A stretch of DNA of 64,000 nucleotides from Vibrio crassostreae 9ZC13 (GTDB lineage Bacteria; Pseudomonadota; Gammaproteobacteria; Enterobacterales; Vibrionaceae), in the NCBI RefSeq assembly GCF_000272045.2, contig NZ_AJYZ02000019.1:62001-126000 (forward strand), read 5' to 3'. Made by a program: the position numbers and the translations under genes. The notes beneath the pieces were generated by a model, which ran no database searches, was not told the DNA's origin, and saw nothing but the letters and a program-made list of their open reading frames with translations. This document shows positions 32,170-41,615 of this stretch, in pieces. Position 1 is the stretch's first letter, and each line of letters starts with the position of its first letter.

Positions 32170-32253
32170 TTACTTGGACTTTATTGCGAGGATTAATTTT
32201 GCTAAGGCACCTAACAAAGCAGCGATAGCGAAAACCAATTCAGGGTTATTCAT
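32170..32253 (-). CDS. Candidate 27-residue hydrophobic membrane peptide
   Basis: ATG at 32253 opens a 27-codon frame ending TAA at 32170. The peptide starts MNNPELVF, has a hydrophobic core (AIAALLGALA), then LILAI, and ends KSK. It could span the membrane once with a positive C-terminal tail. The pattern resembles small type I toxin or stress-peptide families (TisB-like, holin-like), without enough length to claim one. In favour: its own strong terminator 24 bases on, isolation in a 740-base gap, and a 5' hairpin (CTCTC/GAGAG, 32273-32291). Against: no Shine-Dalgarno near the ATG; AAGG lies in the hairpin loop about 25 bases upstream. Confidence 0.42.
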   Translation of the reverse strand: MNNPELVFAIAALLGALAKLILAIKSK

Positions 32254-32575
32254 ATTATTAACTATAAAGAAGCTCTCGCCTTATGTGAGAGATTCTTCGT
32301 ATTATCAACATGCATGTGATGGAAGGCAAGATAAAGAAATGGGGCTACCTGTGGATAACTATCTGATTTATTAGGTTTTACTAAAAGGGGGGGGGAGGCG
32401 GTGTAGCCTTCAAGTTGCAAAGTACTTGCTTACAATAGTAATGAGTGTGTCAAAGAGTCTGCTTTTACTTCTATTTTTCAACGTCACTTAATATGGATCG
32501 TACTCAACTTTCCGTAATCAACGACCTAACCACGCTCTATGCGTCGTTAAGTCGTTATTGGTTTGAGGTCAGGGG
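32254..32575. other. Gap between the small ORF and the nucleotidase gene
   Basis: Contains a G9 homopolymer on the plus strand (32387-32395), a single perfect DnaA-box sequence TGTGGATAA (32350-32358) and the 5' region of the small ORF. A TTGACA-like element lies on the minus strand at about 32446-32451. The nucleotidase gene ends at 32576 without a clear terminator. A plus-strand frame at 32174-32374 runs through the terminal part antisense and looks spurious. Confidence 0.5.
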
Positions 32576-34480
32576 TTAATTGAGCGCTTCAATCAGAGTG
32601 ATTTCGCGTTTGATTTGCTTACTCTCTTGCTCAGTCGCCTGCGCCAGTTTCTTTTCGCGTGTGGTTATGGCTGCTTGTTTGGCTTCGTCAGATTTGAACA
32701 TCAGTTCTTTTACGTTGATAGAAGCGATGTTTGTGTAGCGGCCATCGTCACTGGTTGGGATTGATATGGTTTTATCATTAATCAATGATTTTACGATCTC
32801 ACGCTGTTCATTGTAACGACTCTCTAAACCAGAAAGTGCCCATCGTTGTTGAGGCTTACCCTCATACTGGCCGTTCTTTTCTTCTTTAAGATACTTGATA
32901 GTCATGTTACGAATCGTGCCTGCTTCTTCTCCATACTCTGCTTCCGTATCAAAGAGTACAGGGAATGATTCACCTTCTAGCACGCCGCCTTTCTTGGTTA
33001 GATGACCCATTCGATAGCTATTCATACCAATACGGATCTCTGTTTGATCAGTAACCGGAGTGCCATCTGCAAACGCGAGGTTGGTAATGCGTGTACCTGC
33101 AGGCTGAGTAAGGTCGATGGTATAAGCCACGCCCGCGAAGAAGTCATTGGTCGAGTATTTTGATGCTCTGCGTTCAGGGTTAAAGCTGTAGGTTACATCG
33201 CCAGGTTGTACTGAGTTGAAGTAGCCCGCAGACCATTCCATGTAGGTTCTCAGCTCTTTGCCTGTCATCTGGTAGACAGTGATTTCGCCACCTGCGTATT
33301 GGTAGTTGTACGCGATGTCTTTGGCTTTGATTGGGCCAACATCGAGCTCGGCATTGTCGTTGTCTATTTGAAGTGCGATGACATTGGCTTTAGGTGCATA
33401 GAAGAAGCTCGCTTCTTGGAATAGCGCACTGATGCCTGTGTCTTGAACATGGACTTGAGGGATACCGCGGATTTCGTTTTCTGGGACTAAATCAACGCCG
33501 GTAAGTTGAGCGACAGGTCTGTTCGCCATTTCTCGGAGTTGTTTGTGGTAAGGCTGGTATAACTCGTCCATATTCTCATCAGAGTCGATACCTTTAATTT
33601 TATAGGTGAAGCTGTCTTTGTTGACGAGAGTGAATGTGCCATCGCGCTCTTCAAATTGAAGATCTATACGAGATAGGGCGCGGCCATATCTGTCGGGTTC
33701 AGTAATAATAACGCCATTTACAACGGCTTTATCGATGCGAGTGTGCATGTGGCCAGCGACGATGGCATCAAGCTCTGGGTTTGCATTGGCAATGTCGGTG
33801 ACACCGGTGTCGGCAATGTCATTCTCGTTCTCAATTCCCATATGGGCAACCAATATGATGGCATCCACTTTATCATCAATCTCTTTGACGATTTTCTTCA
33901 CTTCCAAGGTTGGATTAGTGAAAGTGACGCCTTCTAAACGGTTGGTACCTTGCGCAAAGACCTCCGTCATTGGGGTATCCATTCCGATCACGCCGATCTT
34001 AATGCCACCGCGTTCTAGGATGGTGTAACCAGGCAGGAATGGGTTTCCGTTTTTGTTCTTGATGTTGCCACCGAGAGACTGCCCTTTAAATTGGGTAACG
34101 GCCCTGTTGAGGGTTTTGAGGCCAAAGTCGAATTCGTGGTTACCTAAAACCCACACATCGTATTTCATGTGATTAAAGCCAAGCATCATTGGATCAACGG
34201 GCTCGTCTTTGAAGGTTTCTACGAAGTTGCCTTGGATGGTATCGCCAGCGTCGACAAGGATAATGTTAGATTGCTCTTTGCGGATCTCACCAACTTTGGT
34301 CGCGATTTGGCTCAAGCTACCACGAGTGTTGAGTTTATCTGCCGCGTAATCCCACGCCATAAAATGACCGTGGATATCTGAAGTACCCAGTATCGTGACA
34401 TCGTGTATATCGCCATCAGCTGCAAAGGTGGGAAAGGCTAGAGAGAGTAGGATGGCGCTTGATAGTATGTGTCTTTTCAT
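32576..34480 (-). CDS. Periplasmic bifunctional metallophosphatase / 5'-nucleotidase
   Basis: Releases phosphate from nucleotides (and possibly 2',3'-cyclic nucleotides) in the periplasm. The 634-residue protein has a signal peptide (MKRHILSSAILLSLAFPTFA) and the calcineurin-like metal site: GTSDIHGHF, LVDAGDTIQGN, VLGNHEFDFG, LVAHMG and GHMHTRID. A 5'-nucleotidase C-terminal domain follows (ALFQEASFFYAPKANVIALQ, later IGMNSYRMGH). It is the UshA/CpdB superfamily; exact substrate is undecided. The ATG at 34480 gives a clean signal peptide; an in-frame GTG at 34492 is a weaker alternative. With pstSCAB it would support growth on nucleotide phosphate. Confidence 0.9.
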   Translation of the reverse strand: MKRHILSSAILLSLAFPTFAADGDIHDVTILGTSDIHGHFMAWDYAADKLNTRGSLSQIATKVGEIRKEQSNIILVDAGDTIQGNFVETFKDEPVDPMMLGFNHMKYDVWVLGNHEFDFGLKTLNRAVTQFKGQSLGGNIKNKNGNPFLPGYTILERGGIKIGVIGMDTPMTEVFAQGTNRLEGVTFTNPTLEVKKIVKEIDDKVDAIILVAHMGIENENDIADTGVTDIANANPELDAIVAGHMHTRIDKAVVNGVIITEPDRYGRALSRIDLQFEERDGTFTLVNKDSFTYKIKGIDSDENMDELYQPYHKQLREMANRPVAQLTGVDLVPENEIRGIPQVHVQDTGISALFQEASFFYAPKANVIALQIDNDNAELDVGPIKAKDIAYNYQYAGGEITVYQMTGKELRTYMEWSAGYFNSVQPGDVTYSFNPERRASKYSTNDFFAGVAYTIDLTQPAGTRITNLAFADGTPVTDQTEIRIGMNSYRMGHLTKKGGVLEGESFPVLFDTEAEYGEEAGTIRNMTIKYLKEEKNGQYEGKPQQRWALSGLESRYNEQREIVKSLINDKTISIPTSDDGRYTNIASINVKELMFKSDEAKQAAITTREKKLAQATEQESKQIKREITLIEALN

Positions 34481-34781
34481 AAGTATGTTCACATCGTGGT
34501 TTTAAGTATGACGCTACCATATAGAATCGAGGTTATCTTATGGGTGATCAGTGTCATATTTCTAATGATATAACTAATTGATGTTTCAAATAAATGTGAT
34601 TCATGACCATCTCGTAACCACTTAAGTTATGGAGAAATGCACCACAACTCTTCGCTATCTTTTCAATCTTCGATTTCTTTAATCAAACTTCCTAAGCGAT
34701 GGTGTATTAACAAGCACGCTTGTAAGCTGTTGAACGTCTTGCCTGTTGAAATAAACAAGGTATATATCGTCCAACTCTCAC
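34481..34781. other. Gap between MDR reductase and nucleotidase
   Basis: A 301-base AT-rich stretch holding the promoter of the nucleotidase gene (minus strand). I see no strong terminator, operator or reading frame. Confidence 0.5.
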
Positions 34782-35771
34782 TTACTGTGGCAGTAAGATG
34801 ATCTTGCCCTCTAGGCGTGTGGTTTTCGATTCAATGAGATCAATCGCGGTTTGCACTTCATCGAATGGTAGATAGCGGTCAACGTCGAGCTGAATGTCGT
34901 TTGTGATGAAGTGATCTAGCATGGTCGTGAACTTATCACGGCGAACATCTTTACCTTCTGCTTCCTCCCAATAACGCAAGAAGAAGGTGCTGAAATCGAT
35001 GTGTTGGTTTTTCGCGTACTCAAAGAAGCGTGGCTCGTAAAAATCCAACGACAGCGTCCCATAGTTGATAAAGCGCCCGTTGTTGCCAAGGGTGTGAACA
35101 AGATCGGTTCCGGGTGAGCCGCCAATCGCATCAAAGGCAACGGTTGGCATAGGCAAGCCTAATGCCTTAATTTGAGAAACTAGATCAGCGTTCGCATCTA
35201 TCACCCAACAGGAAGTGGCAGGGTATTGTGTCTGCTGTGATGTAACGACAATGATGTTGAAGCCGAGTGATGCTGATAACTGGGAGAAGATCTTACCGAT
35301 GGCTGAACTGCCCGCGTTGATGATCAACACATCCTCTTGGGTCAGCTTGGCTATTTCTGTCGTTAGCACCCATGCGGTTAGCGCATTAATGTACAACTGA
35401 CAGGCGTAGCCATTGTCTAAATGTTGAGGAATTTGGAACAGATCATCTGGTGATACATCGACATAGTTCTGCCATGTTCCACTGGTTGCCACAAGCACTC
35501 GTTGATTCACTATAAACTCAGCACTGCTGGATTCTACAATCCTTCCTACCGCTTCAAATCCCGGTACTCTCGGCGGCTGATGGCTATGTTTGTATTGGCC
35601 CACACCATAAATCGACAACAGATCACTAGGGTTGATGTTAGTCGCTTCAATTTGTACGCGAACTTTATCTTTGTCTAGTACCCCTAAAGCGACATGTTCT
35701 AACTTGAGAGATTCTTTTGGCTGACCGAAACGGAACTGGCTAATTCGGGTATTTTGCTTAGTGTCAGTCAT
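34782..35771 (-). CDS. Medium-chain dehydrogenase/reductase, quinone-oxidoreductase/enoyl-reductase type
   Basis: A 329-residue zinc-free MDR oxidoreductase. The N-terminal GroES-like half contains ATNINPSDLLSIYGVGQY and PRVPGFEAVGRIV, without the zinc ligands of alcohol dehydrogenases. The Rossmann half contains LIINAGSSAIGKIFSQLSAS, a degenerate GxxGxG-type nucleotide loop, and FDAIGGSPGTDLV. The pattern resembles NADPH-dependent quinone or 2-enoyl thioester reductases. It lies 20 bases after a PhyH dioxygenase gene on the same strand, so the two may act in one oxidative pathway. Substrate unknown. Confidence 0.88.
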   Translation of the reverse strand: MTDTKQNTRISQFRFGQPKESLKLEHVALGVLDKDKVRVQIEATNINPSDLLSIYGVGQYKHSHQPPRVPGFEAVGRIVESSSAEFIVNQRVLVATSGTWQNYVDVSPDDLFQIPQHLDNGYACQLYINALTAWVLTTEIAKLTQEDVLIINAGSSAIGKIFSQLSASLGFNIIVVTSQQTQYPATSCWVIDANADLVSQIKALGLPMPTVAFDAIGGSPGTDLVHTLGNNGRFINYGTLSLDFYEPRFFEYAKNQHIDFSTFFLRYWEEAEGKDVRRDKFTTMLDHFITNDIQLDVDRYLPFDEVQTAIDLIESKTTRLEGKIILLPQ

Positions 35772-35791
35772 AGTTTGGGCACCTTTATGGA

Positions 35792-36580
35792 TTATGAGTA
35801 CTGCATTGATTTTAAGTGTAGCGTGTTCATAAACAACCTTGGGTCGCTAATATTGCTTAACATAGCTGGCGTCGGTAAACAGTCGTCATCAACGTAGTCG
35901 ACATAGTCTGCCGCCGAATCGAAGATCAAAATATCCAAAGCCAAACGATCCAAGCCATATCGGCCTCGGTGGATCATATCCGCTGAAAACACCAATAAGT
36001 CACCTGCGGCTAACGGTATCTGCTTACCACCAGAGATGTCATCGCTGCTCACTTTGCCGTTTTCTTCTTGGCGAACATTGTACTCTTCTTCGTTATCCCA
36101 ACGTTTGTGCGTGCCGGGGATAAGTTCCATGCCGGGCTCATCAAAAAGGGGCACTCGCAGATGCAATACTTGGGTTTCCATGATGACTTTCATCTGGTCA
36201 TCAATGTCGTAGTCGTATTGACAGTCACGATGCCAGAAGTCTTTTTGCTGCGGGTTTACTGGGTTGAAGAACAGCTGTGTATTCATGAATGCCGGCTTGT
36301 TCGGAATCACCGCATCAACCACATCCATCACTTGTTTCGAGCTGATGAAGTCGAAAAGCACGCTTCTATCGTCGGCAGGCAAATACTCGCTTCCCGTAAT
36401 TAAAGACGAGTTAAATGCTTCTTCTTTATAGAATTCTTCGTTGTCTGCTTTCCATGATTCATGAAATTTCAGCACGACTTTTCTAAGCGATGCAATTTGA
36501 GCTTCATTGAAATAATTTCTGATAACAAAGTAACCATGTTCGTCGTAACGGTCACTTAATTGTTGGCTGTTTTCTACCAC
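35792..36580 (-). CDS. Phytanoyl-CoA dioxygenase (PhyH) family Fe(II)/2-oxoglutarate oxygenase
   Basis: The 262-residue protein has the PhyH fold signature: N-terminal YDEHGYFVIRNYFNEAQIAS, the iron ligands HxD in DFWHRDCQYD and distal His in ADMIHRGRYGLDRLALDI, where the following Arg would bind 2-oxoglutarate. Members hydroxylate lipids or small metabolites. The start is GTG at 36580 with GAAGG upstream; no better ATG exists before the conserved block. First of a likely two-gene operon with the MDR reductase. Confidence 0.88.
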   Translation of the reverse strand: MVENSQQLSDRYDEHGYFVIRNYFNEAQIASLRKVVLKFHESWKADNEEFYKEEAFNSSLITGSEYLPADDRSVLFDFISSKQVMDVVDAVIPNKPAFMNTQLFFNPVNPQQKDFWHRDCQYDYDIDDQMKVIMETQVLHLRVPLFDEPGMELIPGTHKRWDNEEEYNVRQEENGKVSSDDISGGKQIPLAAGDLLVFSADMIHRGRYGLDRLALDILIFDSAADYVDYVDDDCLPTPAMLSNISDPRLFMNTLHLKSMQYS

Positions 36581-36901
36581 TGACTACCTTCGTTCATTCT
36601 TTGCTGTATAATAACTAAGGTCAACAGCCCCTAGAGATTTCTTGGGCGCATAATGCCAGACAGTTGTCATTCAACCAAGTAACGAGTGAAGAAGCCTGTA
36701 GATTCGGTGATGTTATGAAGCAATATTGAGGGCGAGTGTTACATGCCTATCCATGTCATGGACTCATGCGATACCGATCTCCCCATATGTGACACATCCC
36801 CTATTTTACAAAGTGTAATGATTCATATAGTGAATAAATTTATGGTTTAGATAATTATTGACCATATTGTGATTTAATTGGCGTATGGAAGATAGAAAAT
36901 C
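36581..36901. other. Divergent gap between PhyH and GGDEF genes
   Basis: A 321-base AT-rich region carrying both promoters. No strong repeat, terminator or reading frame is visible. Confidence 0.5.
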
Positions 36902-38092
36902 ATGGATGGTTTTTCGCTGGATATGAGAACACTTAATTTTATTATTATTTTGTTCTCTTTCATTTACTGCATTGGCTTGTTGCTGTTCCAATTTACCCAA
37001 CAGTCCATTAAAGGGCTTTCAATTTTTTCGATTTCAATATTTGTTATCGGAAGTGGGCCGTTGATGTTGAGCCTAAGAGGGGAACTCCCTGATTGGATCA
37101 CTGTTATTGGCGCCAACATGGTCATTGCGCTTGGCTTTCATCTCGCTTTGTATAGCTTGTGCCTGTTTCGAGAATATTCCCTAAAATGCACCTACCTCAG
37201 CAGTCTGATGATGTTGGCTCTTTTGCTAGGTTTTATTCACTTCACGTACTATGAACCTTCCATCAAAGCTCGAATTATTCTCATTAGTTTATATTTGGCC
37301 TTTGTTACTCTTTGCACTGCCTTTGTGGTGTTAAAGGGTCAACGTGATGACTTGACCCTAGCAACTCGAATGATGGCCTTATCATTTTTGATATATGGTG
37401 GGTTTATGGTTTTCCGAGTACTGGTGACGCTATTTTCAACTGAGCTTCAGGATTTCATGGCAGCCGCACTCATTCATCAACTTGCCTTTTTAATGAGTAT
37501 TGTTCTTATCGTGTCGATGAGCTTCACAATGCTCTGGTTGATTAATGCAAGGTTGCTTAGGTCTATTCATGACCTGTCTTACAGCGACCCTTTAACGGCA
37601 CTTGGAAACCGCAGAGCTTTAGATGAAATGGTTTCAGTCGTCATGAAGCAGGCGGGGACTGCACCTGTTAGTGCCATTATGATGGATATTGATAACTTTA
37701 AGTCGATCAATGACCAACACGGACACATTGTGGGTGATCTCGTGATCAAGTCTTTTGCTGAAATGGTTCAAAGTGCAATCAAAACATCGCCAACAGCCAG
37801 TGCGTTTCGTTTTGGCGGAGACGAGATAATGATTTTATTGCCCAATGTTAATTTCCTACAAGCACAGGCTATTGCTTGTAAGCTGCGATTATCTATTTCA
37901 GAGATCTCAGCCGTACAAGGGAATGAGATGTTTCTGACGTCGAGTTTCGGTGTCGCTCAGCTTCACCCGCATGAGAGTTGGAATGGGTTTATTAGCCGAG
38001 CCGACAAAGCGTTATATCAAGCGAAAACAAACGGTCGCAATATGACTTCAATTTGTCCTAGTCATATTAACGAGCTCGTCACTGCCACATAA
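36902..38092 (+). CDS. Membrane-bound diguanylate cyclase
   Basis: A 396-residue protein with seven predicted membrane helices in the first ~215 residues (starting LNFIIILFSFIYCIGLLLFQ, ending LAFLMSIVLIVSMSFTMLWL) and a GGDEF domain from SDPLTALGNRRALDEMV to the end. The active site reads FRFGGDEIMI, a GGDE-I variant that keeps the catalytic and metal residues. An inhibitory RxxD site is not evident. It would make c-di-GMP in response to a membrane signal. The 3' end overlaps the convergent EamA gene by 14 bases. Confidence 0.9.
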   Translation: MDGFSLDMRTLNFIIILFSFIYCIGLLLFQFTQQSIKGLSIFSISIFVIGSGPLMLSLRGELPDWITVIGANMVIALGFHLALYSLCLFREYSLKCTYLSSLMMLALLLGFIHFTYYEPSIKARIILISLYLAFVTLCTAFVVLKGQRDDLTLATRMMALSFLIYGGFMVFRVLVTLFSTELQDFMAAALIHQLAFLMSIVLIVSMSFTMLWLINARLLRSIHDLSYSDPLTALGNRRALDEMVSVVMKQAGTAPVSAIMMDIDNFKSINDQHGHIVGDLVIKSFAEMVQSAIKTSPTASAFRFGGDEIMILLPNVNFLQAQAIACKLRLSISEISAVQGNEMFLTSSFGVAQLHPHESWNGFISRADKALYQAKTNGRNMTSICPSHINELVTAT

Positions 38093-38960
38093 CCAATACT
38101 GCTGCGATAGAAAGCAAGATGAGCGCAAGAATGTCTTTGCGCGCGATGCTTTGCCCTAACCAGAAATAGGATATCAACACCATGAAGATCACTTCGACTT
38201 GCCCGAGTGTCTTTACGTACGGCACGGCTTGAAGCGACATCGCGCTAAACCAACCCAGAGAACCGATAACACTCGCTAAGCTTGTCATGATGACTAGTTT
38301 CGACTTCTTGAATATCAGGCGCAGCGTGTCGCGTTCTCTGAAAAAGAGATACGTACAGATAATCACTGTCTGAAGGGAAATGACGAGGAACAGTACCCAA
38401 GCAGCGCTATGAGGGAAGGGTAACCCTATGCTCAAACTTGCTTCCCGTACCCAAAGAGACGTTAAAGCAAAGGCGGTGCTACACGCCATACCTAATAAGA
38501 ACACTTTCGGGGACAAGCTTCGCCAGCCAGAAGCGCTACTCATGATTAGCACGCCTAAAGTACCAATAAGTACGCCGACCCAACCTGTTAGTGTCAAAGC
38601 AGTACCAAAAAACAATACGGATAGCACAGCAGATACGGGGGCTTCACACTTGGCTAATCCTGCGCCTATCGCATAGTTTTCTAGCTTGAACAGCATCACC
38701 ATTAAGCCGGTCGCGAGGATCTGCATGATGGCGGCAGCAACAATATAGAAAACAAACTCACCCGAAAAATCCGGTGCGGAGACTGGCTGCCATTGATAGA
38801 GGGTGTAGAGGTAAATAAGGGCGATTGGGCCAGCCCAAATAAAACGCGCCAACGTCACGCCAGCCACGCTCATGGTGCCACTTAATTTACTTTGAAAGGC
38901 ATTGCGCCAAGATTGGCTAAAGGCAGCAAGGAGAGTAAAGGCTATCCAACTAAAAGACAT
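38079..38960 (-). CDS. EamA/DMT family transporter
   Basis: A 293-residue inner-membrane protein with ten predicted helices. The N-terminus is WIAFTLLAAFSQSWRNAFQS; the second half begins PKVFLLGMACSTAFALTSLW. TGWVGVLIGTLGVLIMS is the typical EamA repeat end. Only about 30 percent of positions appear shared by eye with the other EamA gene in the window, so they are separate families. Substrate unknown; it stands alone. Confidence 0.87.
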   Translation of the reverse strand: MSFSWIAFTLLAAFSQSWRNAFQSKLSGTMSVAGVTLARFIWAGPIALIYLYTLYQWQPVSAPDFSGEFVFYIVAAAIMQILATGLMVMLFKLENYAIGAGLAKCEAPVSAVLSVLFFGTALTLTGWVGVLIGTLGVLIMSSASGWRSLSPKVFLLGMACSTAFALTSLWVREASLSIGLPFPHSAAWVLFLVISLQTVIICTYLFFRERDTLRLIFKKSKLVIMTSLASVIGSLGWFSAMSLQAVPYVKTLGQVEVIFMVLISYFWLGQSIARKDILALILLSIAAVLVMWQ

Positions 38961-39151
38961 GACGCGTCCATGTGTTATGTAATTTGCTGATTATATTAAC
39001 AAATAAAACCAATATAAGAAGCGACTTGTTCTTTTAATAAGCAATAGTCAGTTGCGTGAATCGCTCGGTTTTGAAGAATATTCGGTCTTTAAAACTTGCG
39101 CTGTAAACCTTAACGGCTTCATTTACTTGTCACTCGACATCAATCGATTGT

Positions 39152-40483
39152 TTAGAAAATCGCTTCTTTTCTGTTCTTGAAGTAGAACAGCGCGCTGATC
39201 AAAACGAACAGTAAGGTGAAGTAATAGAAAAACGAAGACAGTGAGGCCAAGAAGGCAAGGTTCTGTTCTATTTCTTGTTCGGTGAAGCCCTGAGACACCA
39301 ACTTATAGTAGTAAGCGTACAAGATCCCGATCAGCCCGTATCCGAGGTTAAACATTAAACCTTTGAAACTAAGAACGGTGGCTCGGTTGTGCGATTCGGT
39401 CTTTTTATTCAGGTGGTAGCTGATGAAAATGTTCATCGTCATGATGATAAAGATTAACACCAACGCCGGAATGACCCCGTAAATCGACCAACCTAAACTG
39501 ATCCAGTAATAAGTCGCCATGCTTGCTAAACCCATGACCACAATGAAGGTTTTAGGCTCAATACTCTCTGCTAATCTTCGGCTTTGTCCTGCCAATATAA
39601 TCTTAAGCAAACTTATACCCGCACCAATAAAACCAAAGTAGATAATTGGAATATCAATCGCCAGATAGTATTGGCTGTTCATGGTTAGGAACATGCGTGA
39701 GGTGTGTTCGAATAGGCTGTAGTAGAGCAAGATGAACAGCACGTAAGGTGTAGCGAATACCCATTTACCCGTATCGATCGTCAATTTAAGACTTGAGATG
39801 GTGGTTGCCAATTTGGTTTGGTCGCTTGGCATCAGCTTTTTCTCTTCGCGCATATTAATCGCGGCATAGATGGCGATCATCGCTACAAATAGGGTGGCGA
39901 ACACAGGAATACGCATCAGGTCTTTAGTGCTTTCTGGTTCGGCTAGTCCAAGGAAATGAAAGATGTTCGTCATAAAGTTCACGTCGTACATCGCCGCACC
40001 AATCAGCGTGACAAAGATACCGACCGTTGAGGCGACACGAAGCTGGATTTGCAGCACTCGCGGCCACAACTCTTCATTACCTTGTTCTTTTAAGGTGTCG
40101 TAAGCCAATGCCTCGTCGGCGCCGCTGGCCAGTGCCATCGCTAAGCCACTGAGAATCCGGTTAATCAGAAAGACTATGAACACCAAGTCGGGGTTTCCGG
40201 TTGGCACTAAGGCGATCATTGCGATCTCAACAAACATCACAATCGAAGACAGCACCACCAGTTTCTTGCGGCCTAAGGTATCGGCGAATGCACCCGACGG
40301 TACTTCAGCAAGCACAATGGTGGCCGCCCAAACTACATTGAGCATCGCGAATTGAGACAGGGTTAACCCGTAATCTAAATAAAGTAGGGTGAATATAGGG
40401 TAGTAAAAACGCGCAAAGTAGCTGCTTCTAAACATCAAGAAGTAGCGGACATTGGGAATTTTAAGGATCTCTTTGAGCGTCAT
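39152..40483 (-). CDS. Major facilitator superfamily transporter
   Basis: A 443-residue protein with twelve predicted membrane segments. The MFS loop 2-3 motif appears as EVPSGAFADTLGRKKLVVLS. The first helix region reads NVRYFLMFRSSYFARFYYPI. It is divergent from the kduD/RpiB-like pair with 317 bases between, so it may move a uronate-derived sugar, but MFS drug exporters have the same overall look and no substrate residues can be assigned. Confidence 0.85.
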   Translation of the reverse strand: MTLKEILKIPNVRYFLMFRSSYFARFYYPIFTLLYLDYGLTLSQFAMLNVVWAATIVLAEVPSGAFADTLGRKKLVVLSSIVMFVEIAMIALVPTGNPDLVFIVFLINRILSGLAMALASGADEALAYDTLKEQGNEELWPRVLQIQLRVASTVGIFVTLIGAAMYDVNFMTNIFHFLGLAEPESTKDLMRIPVFATLFVAMIAIYAAINMREEKKLMPSDQTKLATTISSLKLTIDTGKWVFATPYVLFILLYYSLFEHTSRMFLTMNSQYYLAIDIPIIYFGFIGAGISLLKIILAGQSRRLAESIEPKTFIVVMGLASMATYYWISLGWSIYGVIPALVLIFIIMTMNIFISYHLNKKTESHNRATVLSFKGLMFNLGYGLIGILYAYYYKLVSQGFTEQEIEQNLAFLASLSSFFYYFTLLFVLISALFYFKNRKEAIF

Positions 40484-40800
40484 GATAATTTCAGTAATTT
40501 AGATAACACATTATTATGTATAACCCTTTTACTCTTTTAAATCATGGAATTGTTGCCAAATCCCTAAAATATCTGGTTTGGGTGATCTTCGAACTCATTG
40601 TTCATAGTGGGTTATAGGTTTCTCGTCTTCAAATCACTTTCCCCTATTCATTTAGTTTGTGGTGCCGTTTCACTTGTTCGACTGATTTTGGTGCAAGATC
40701 GAACTTCTACAACGTCGCCCTCGTATTTACATCTTATTGTATGATTTAATTATTGGTAATAACGATACGCAATGAATCCAATGTAATTGAGGAAGCGAGC
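40484..40800. promoter_or_regulatory. Divergent promoter region between MFS and kduD
   Basis: A 317-base AT-rich gap. No obvious palindrome of the KdgR type or terminator was found. An upstream in-frame start at 40753 exists, but GAGGAAGCGAGC directly before ATG 40801 decides for the shorter kduD. Confidence 0.5.
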
Positions 40801-41562
40801 ATGATCTTAGAGTCATTCAGTCTGGAAGGTAAAGTAGCGATAGTGACGGGCTGTAACACGGGGCTTGGGCAAGGTATTGCATTAGGCCTAGCGGAAGCCG
40901 GTTGTAAGGTTGTCGGTGTTAACCGAACAGAGCCTGAAGAGACTATTGAGAAAATGAGTGCAGCAGGTCATTCGTTCCTAAACGTGAGTGCTGATCTTCT
41001 CGAGCAAGCGTGCATTCCAGGGGTTATAGAGCGCACTTTGGCTGAGTTTGGCAAAGTCGACATTCTCGTGAACAATGCAGGAATTATTCGCCGCCAAGAT
41101 GCTATTGAGTTCTCAGAGCAAGATTGGGATGACGTAATGAACGTGAACACCAAGACGGTGTTCTTTATGTCTCAGGCTGTTGCAAAGCAATTTAAGGCTC
41201 AAGGTACTGGCGGAAAGATCATTAACATTGCATCGATGCTCTCATTCCAAGGTGGCATTCGAGTTCCTTCCTATACGGCTTCAAAAAGTGCAGTGATGGG
41301 CGTGACACGTGCGATGGCGAACGAATGGGCGCGCGATAATATCAACGTGAATGCGATAGCCCCCGGTTATATGGAAACGAACAATACTCAAGCTCTGCGT
41401 GAAGATGCTGAGCGTAATCAAGCGATTCTTGAGCGTATTCCGGCTGAACGTTGGGGTAAACCGCAAGATATCGCAGGTCCTTGTGTGTTCTTAGCATCAT
41501 CAGCATCGGATTACATTAATGGCTATACCATTGCTGTTGACGGTGGTTGGTTAGCACGCTAA
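40801..41562 (+). CDS. kduD: 2-deoxy-D-gluconate 3-dehydrogenase / 2-keto-3-deoxy-D-gluconate dehydrogenase (KduD)
   Basis: Short-chain dehydrogenase of 253 residues that interconverts 2,5-diketo-3-deoxygluconate and 2-keto-3-deoxygluconate with NAD(H), a step in breakdown of unsaturated uronates from pectin, alginate or glycosaminoglycans. The nucleotide loop is TGCNTGLGQG, the NNAG motif is LVNNAGIIRR, and the catalytic YxxxK is SYTASKSAVMG. MNVNTKTVFFMSQAVAKQF and the C-terminal YTIAVDGGWLAR are KduD-like. A RpiB-like isomerase follows after 53 bases. Confidence 0.93.
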   Translation: MILESFSLEGKVAIVTGCNTGLGQGIALGLAEAGCKVVGVNRTEPEETIEKMSAAGHSFLNVSADLLEQACIPGVIERTLAEFGKVDILVNNAGIIRRQDAIEFSEQDWDDVMNVNTKTVFFMSQAVAKQFKAQGTGGKIINIASMLSFQGGIRVPSYTASKSAVMGVTRAMANEWARDNINVNAIAPGYMETNNTQALREDAERNQAILERIPAERWGKPQDIAGPCVFLASSASDYINGYTIAVDGGWLAR

Positions 41563-41615
41563 TTAGTTTTTTATTCTAAATTTTGAGTTTGCAGCAATCT
41601 TGCAGGAGAAGATAA

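Noticed and set aside
32350..32358. Perfect DnaA box TGTGGATAA, possible origin element
   Set aside because: Single copy, with no 12-mer array, further boxes or AT-rich unwinding region nearby; chance is sufficient.
32174..32374. 66-codon plus-strand frame with TTG start
   Set aside because: It is antisense to the 27-codon ORF and lacks a ribosome site; composition is not protein-like past residue 35.
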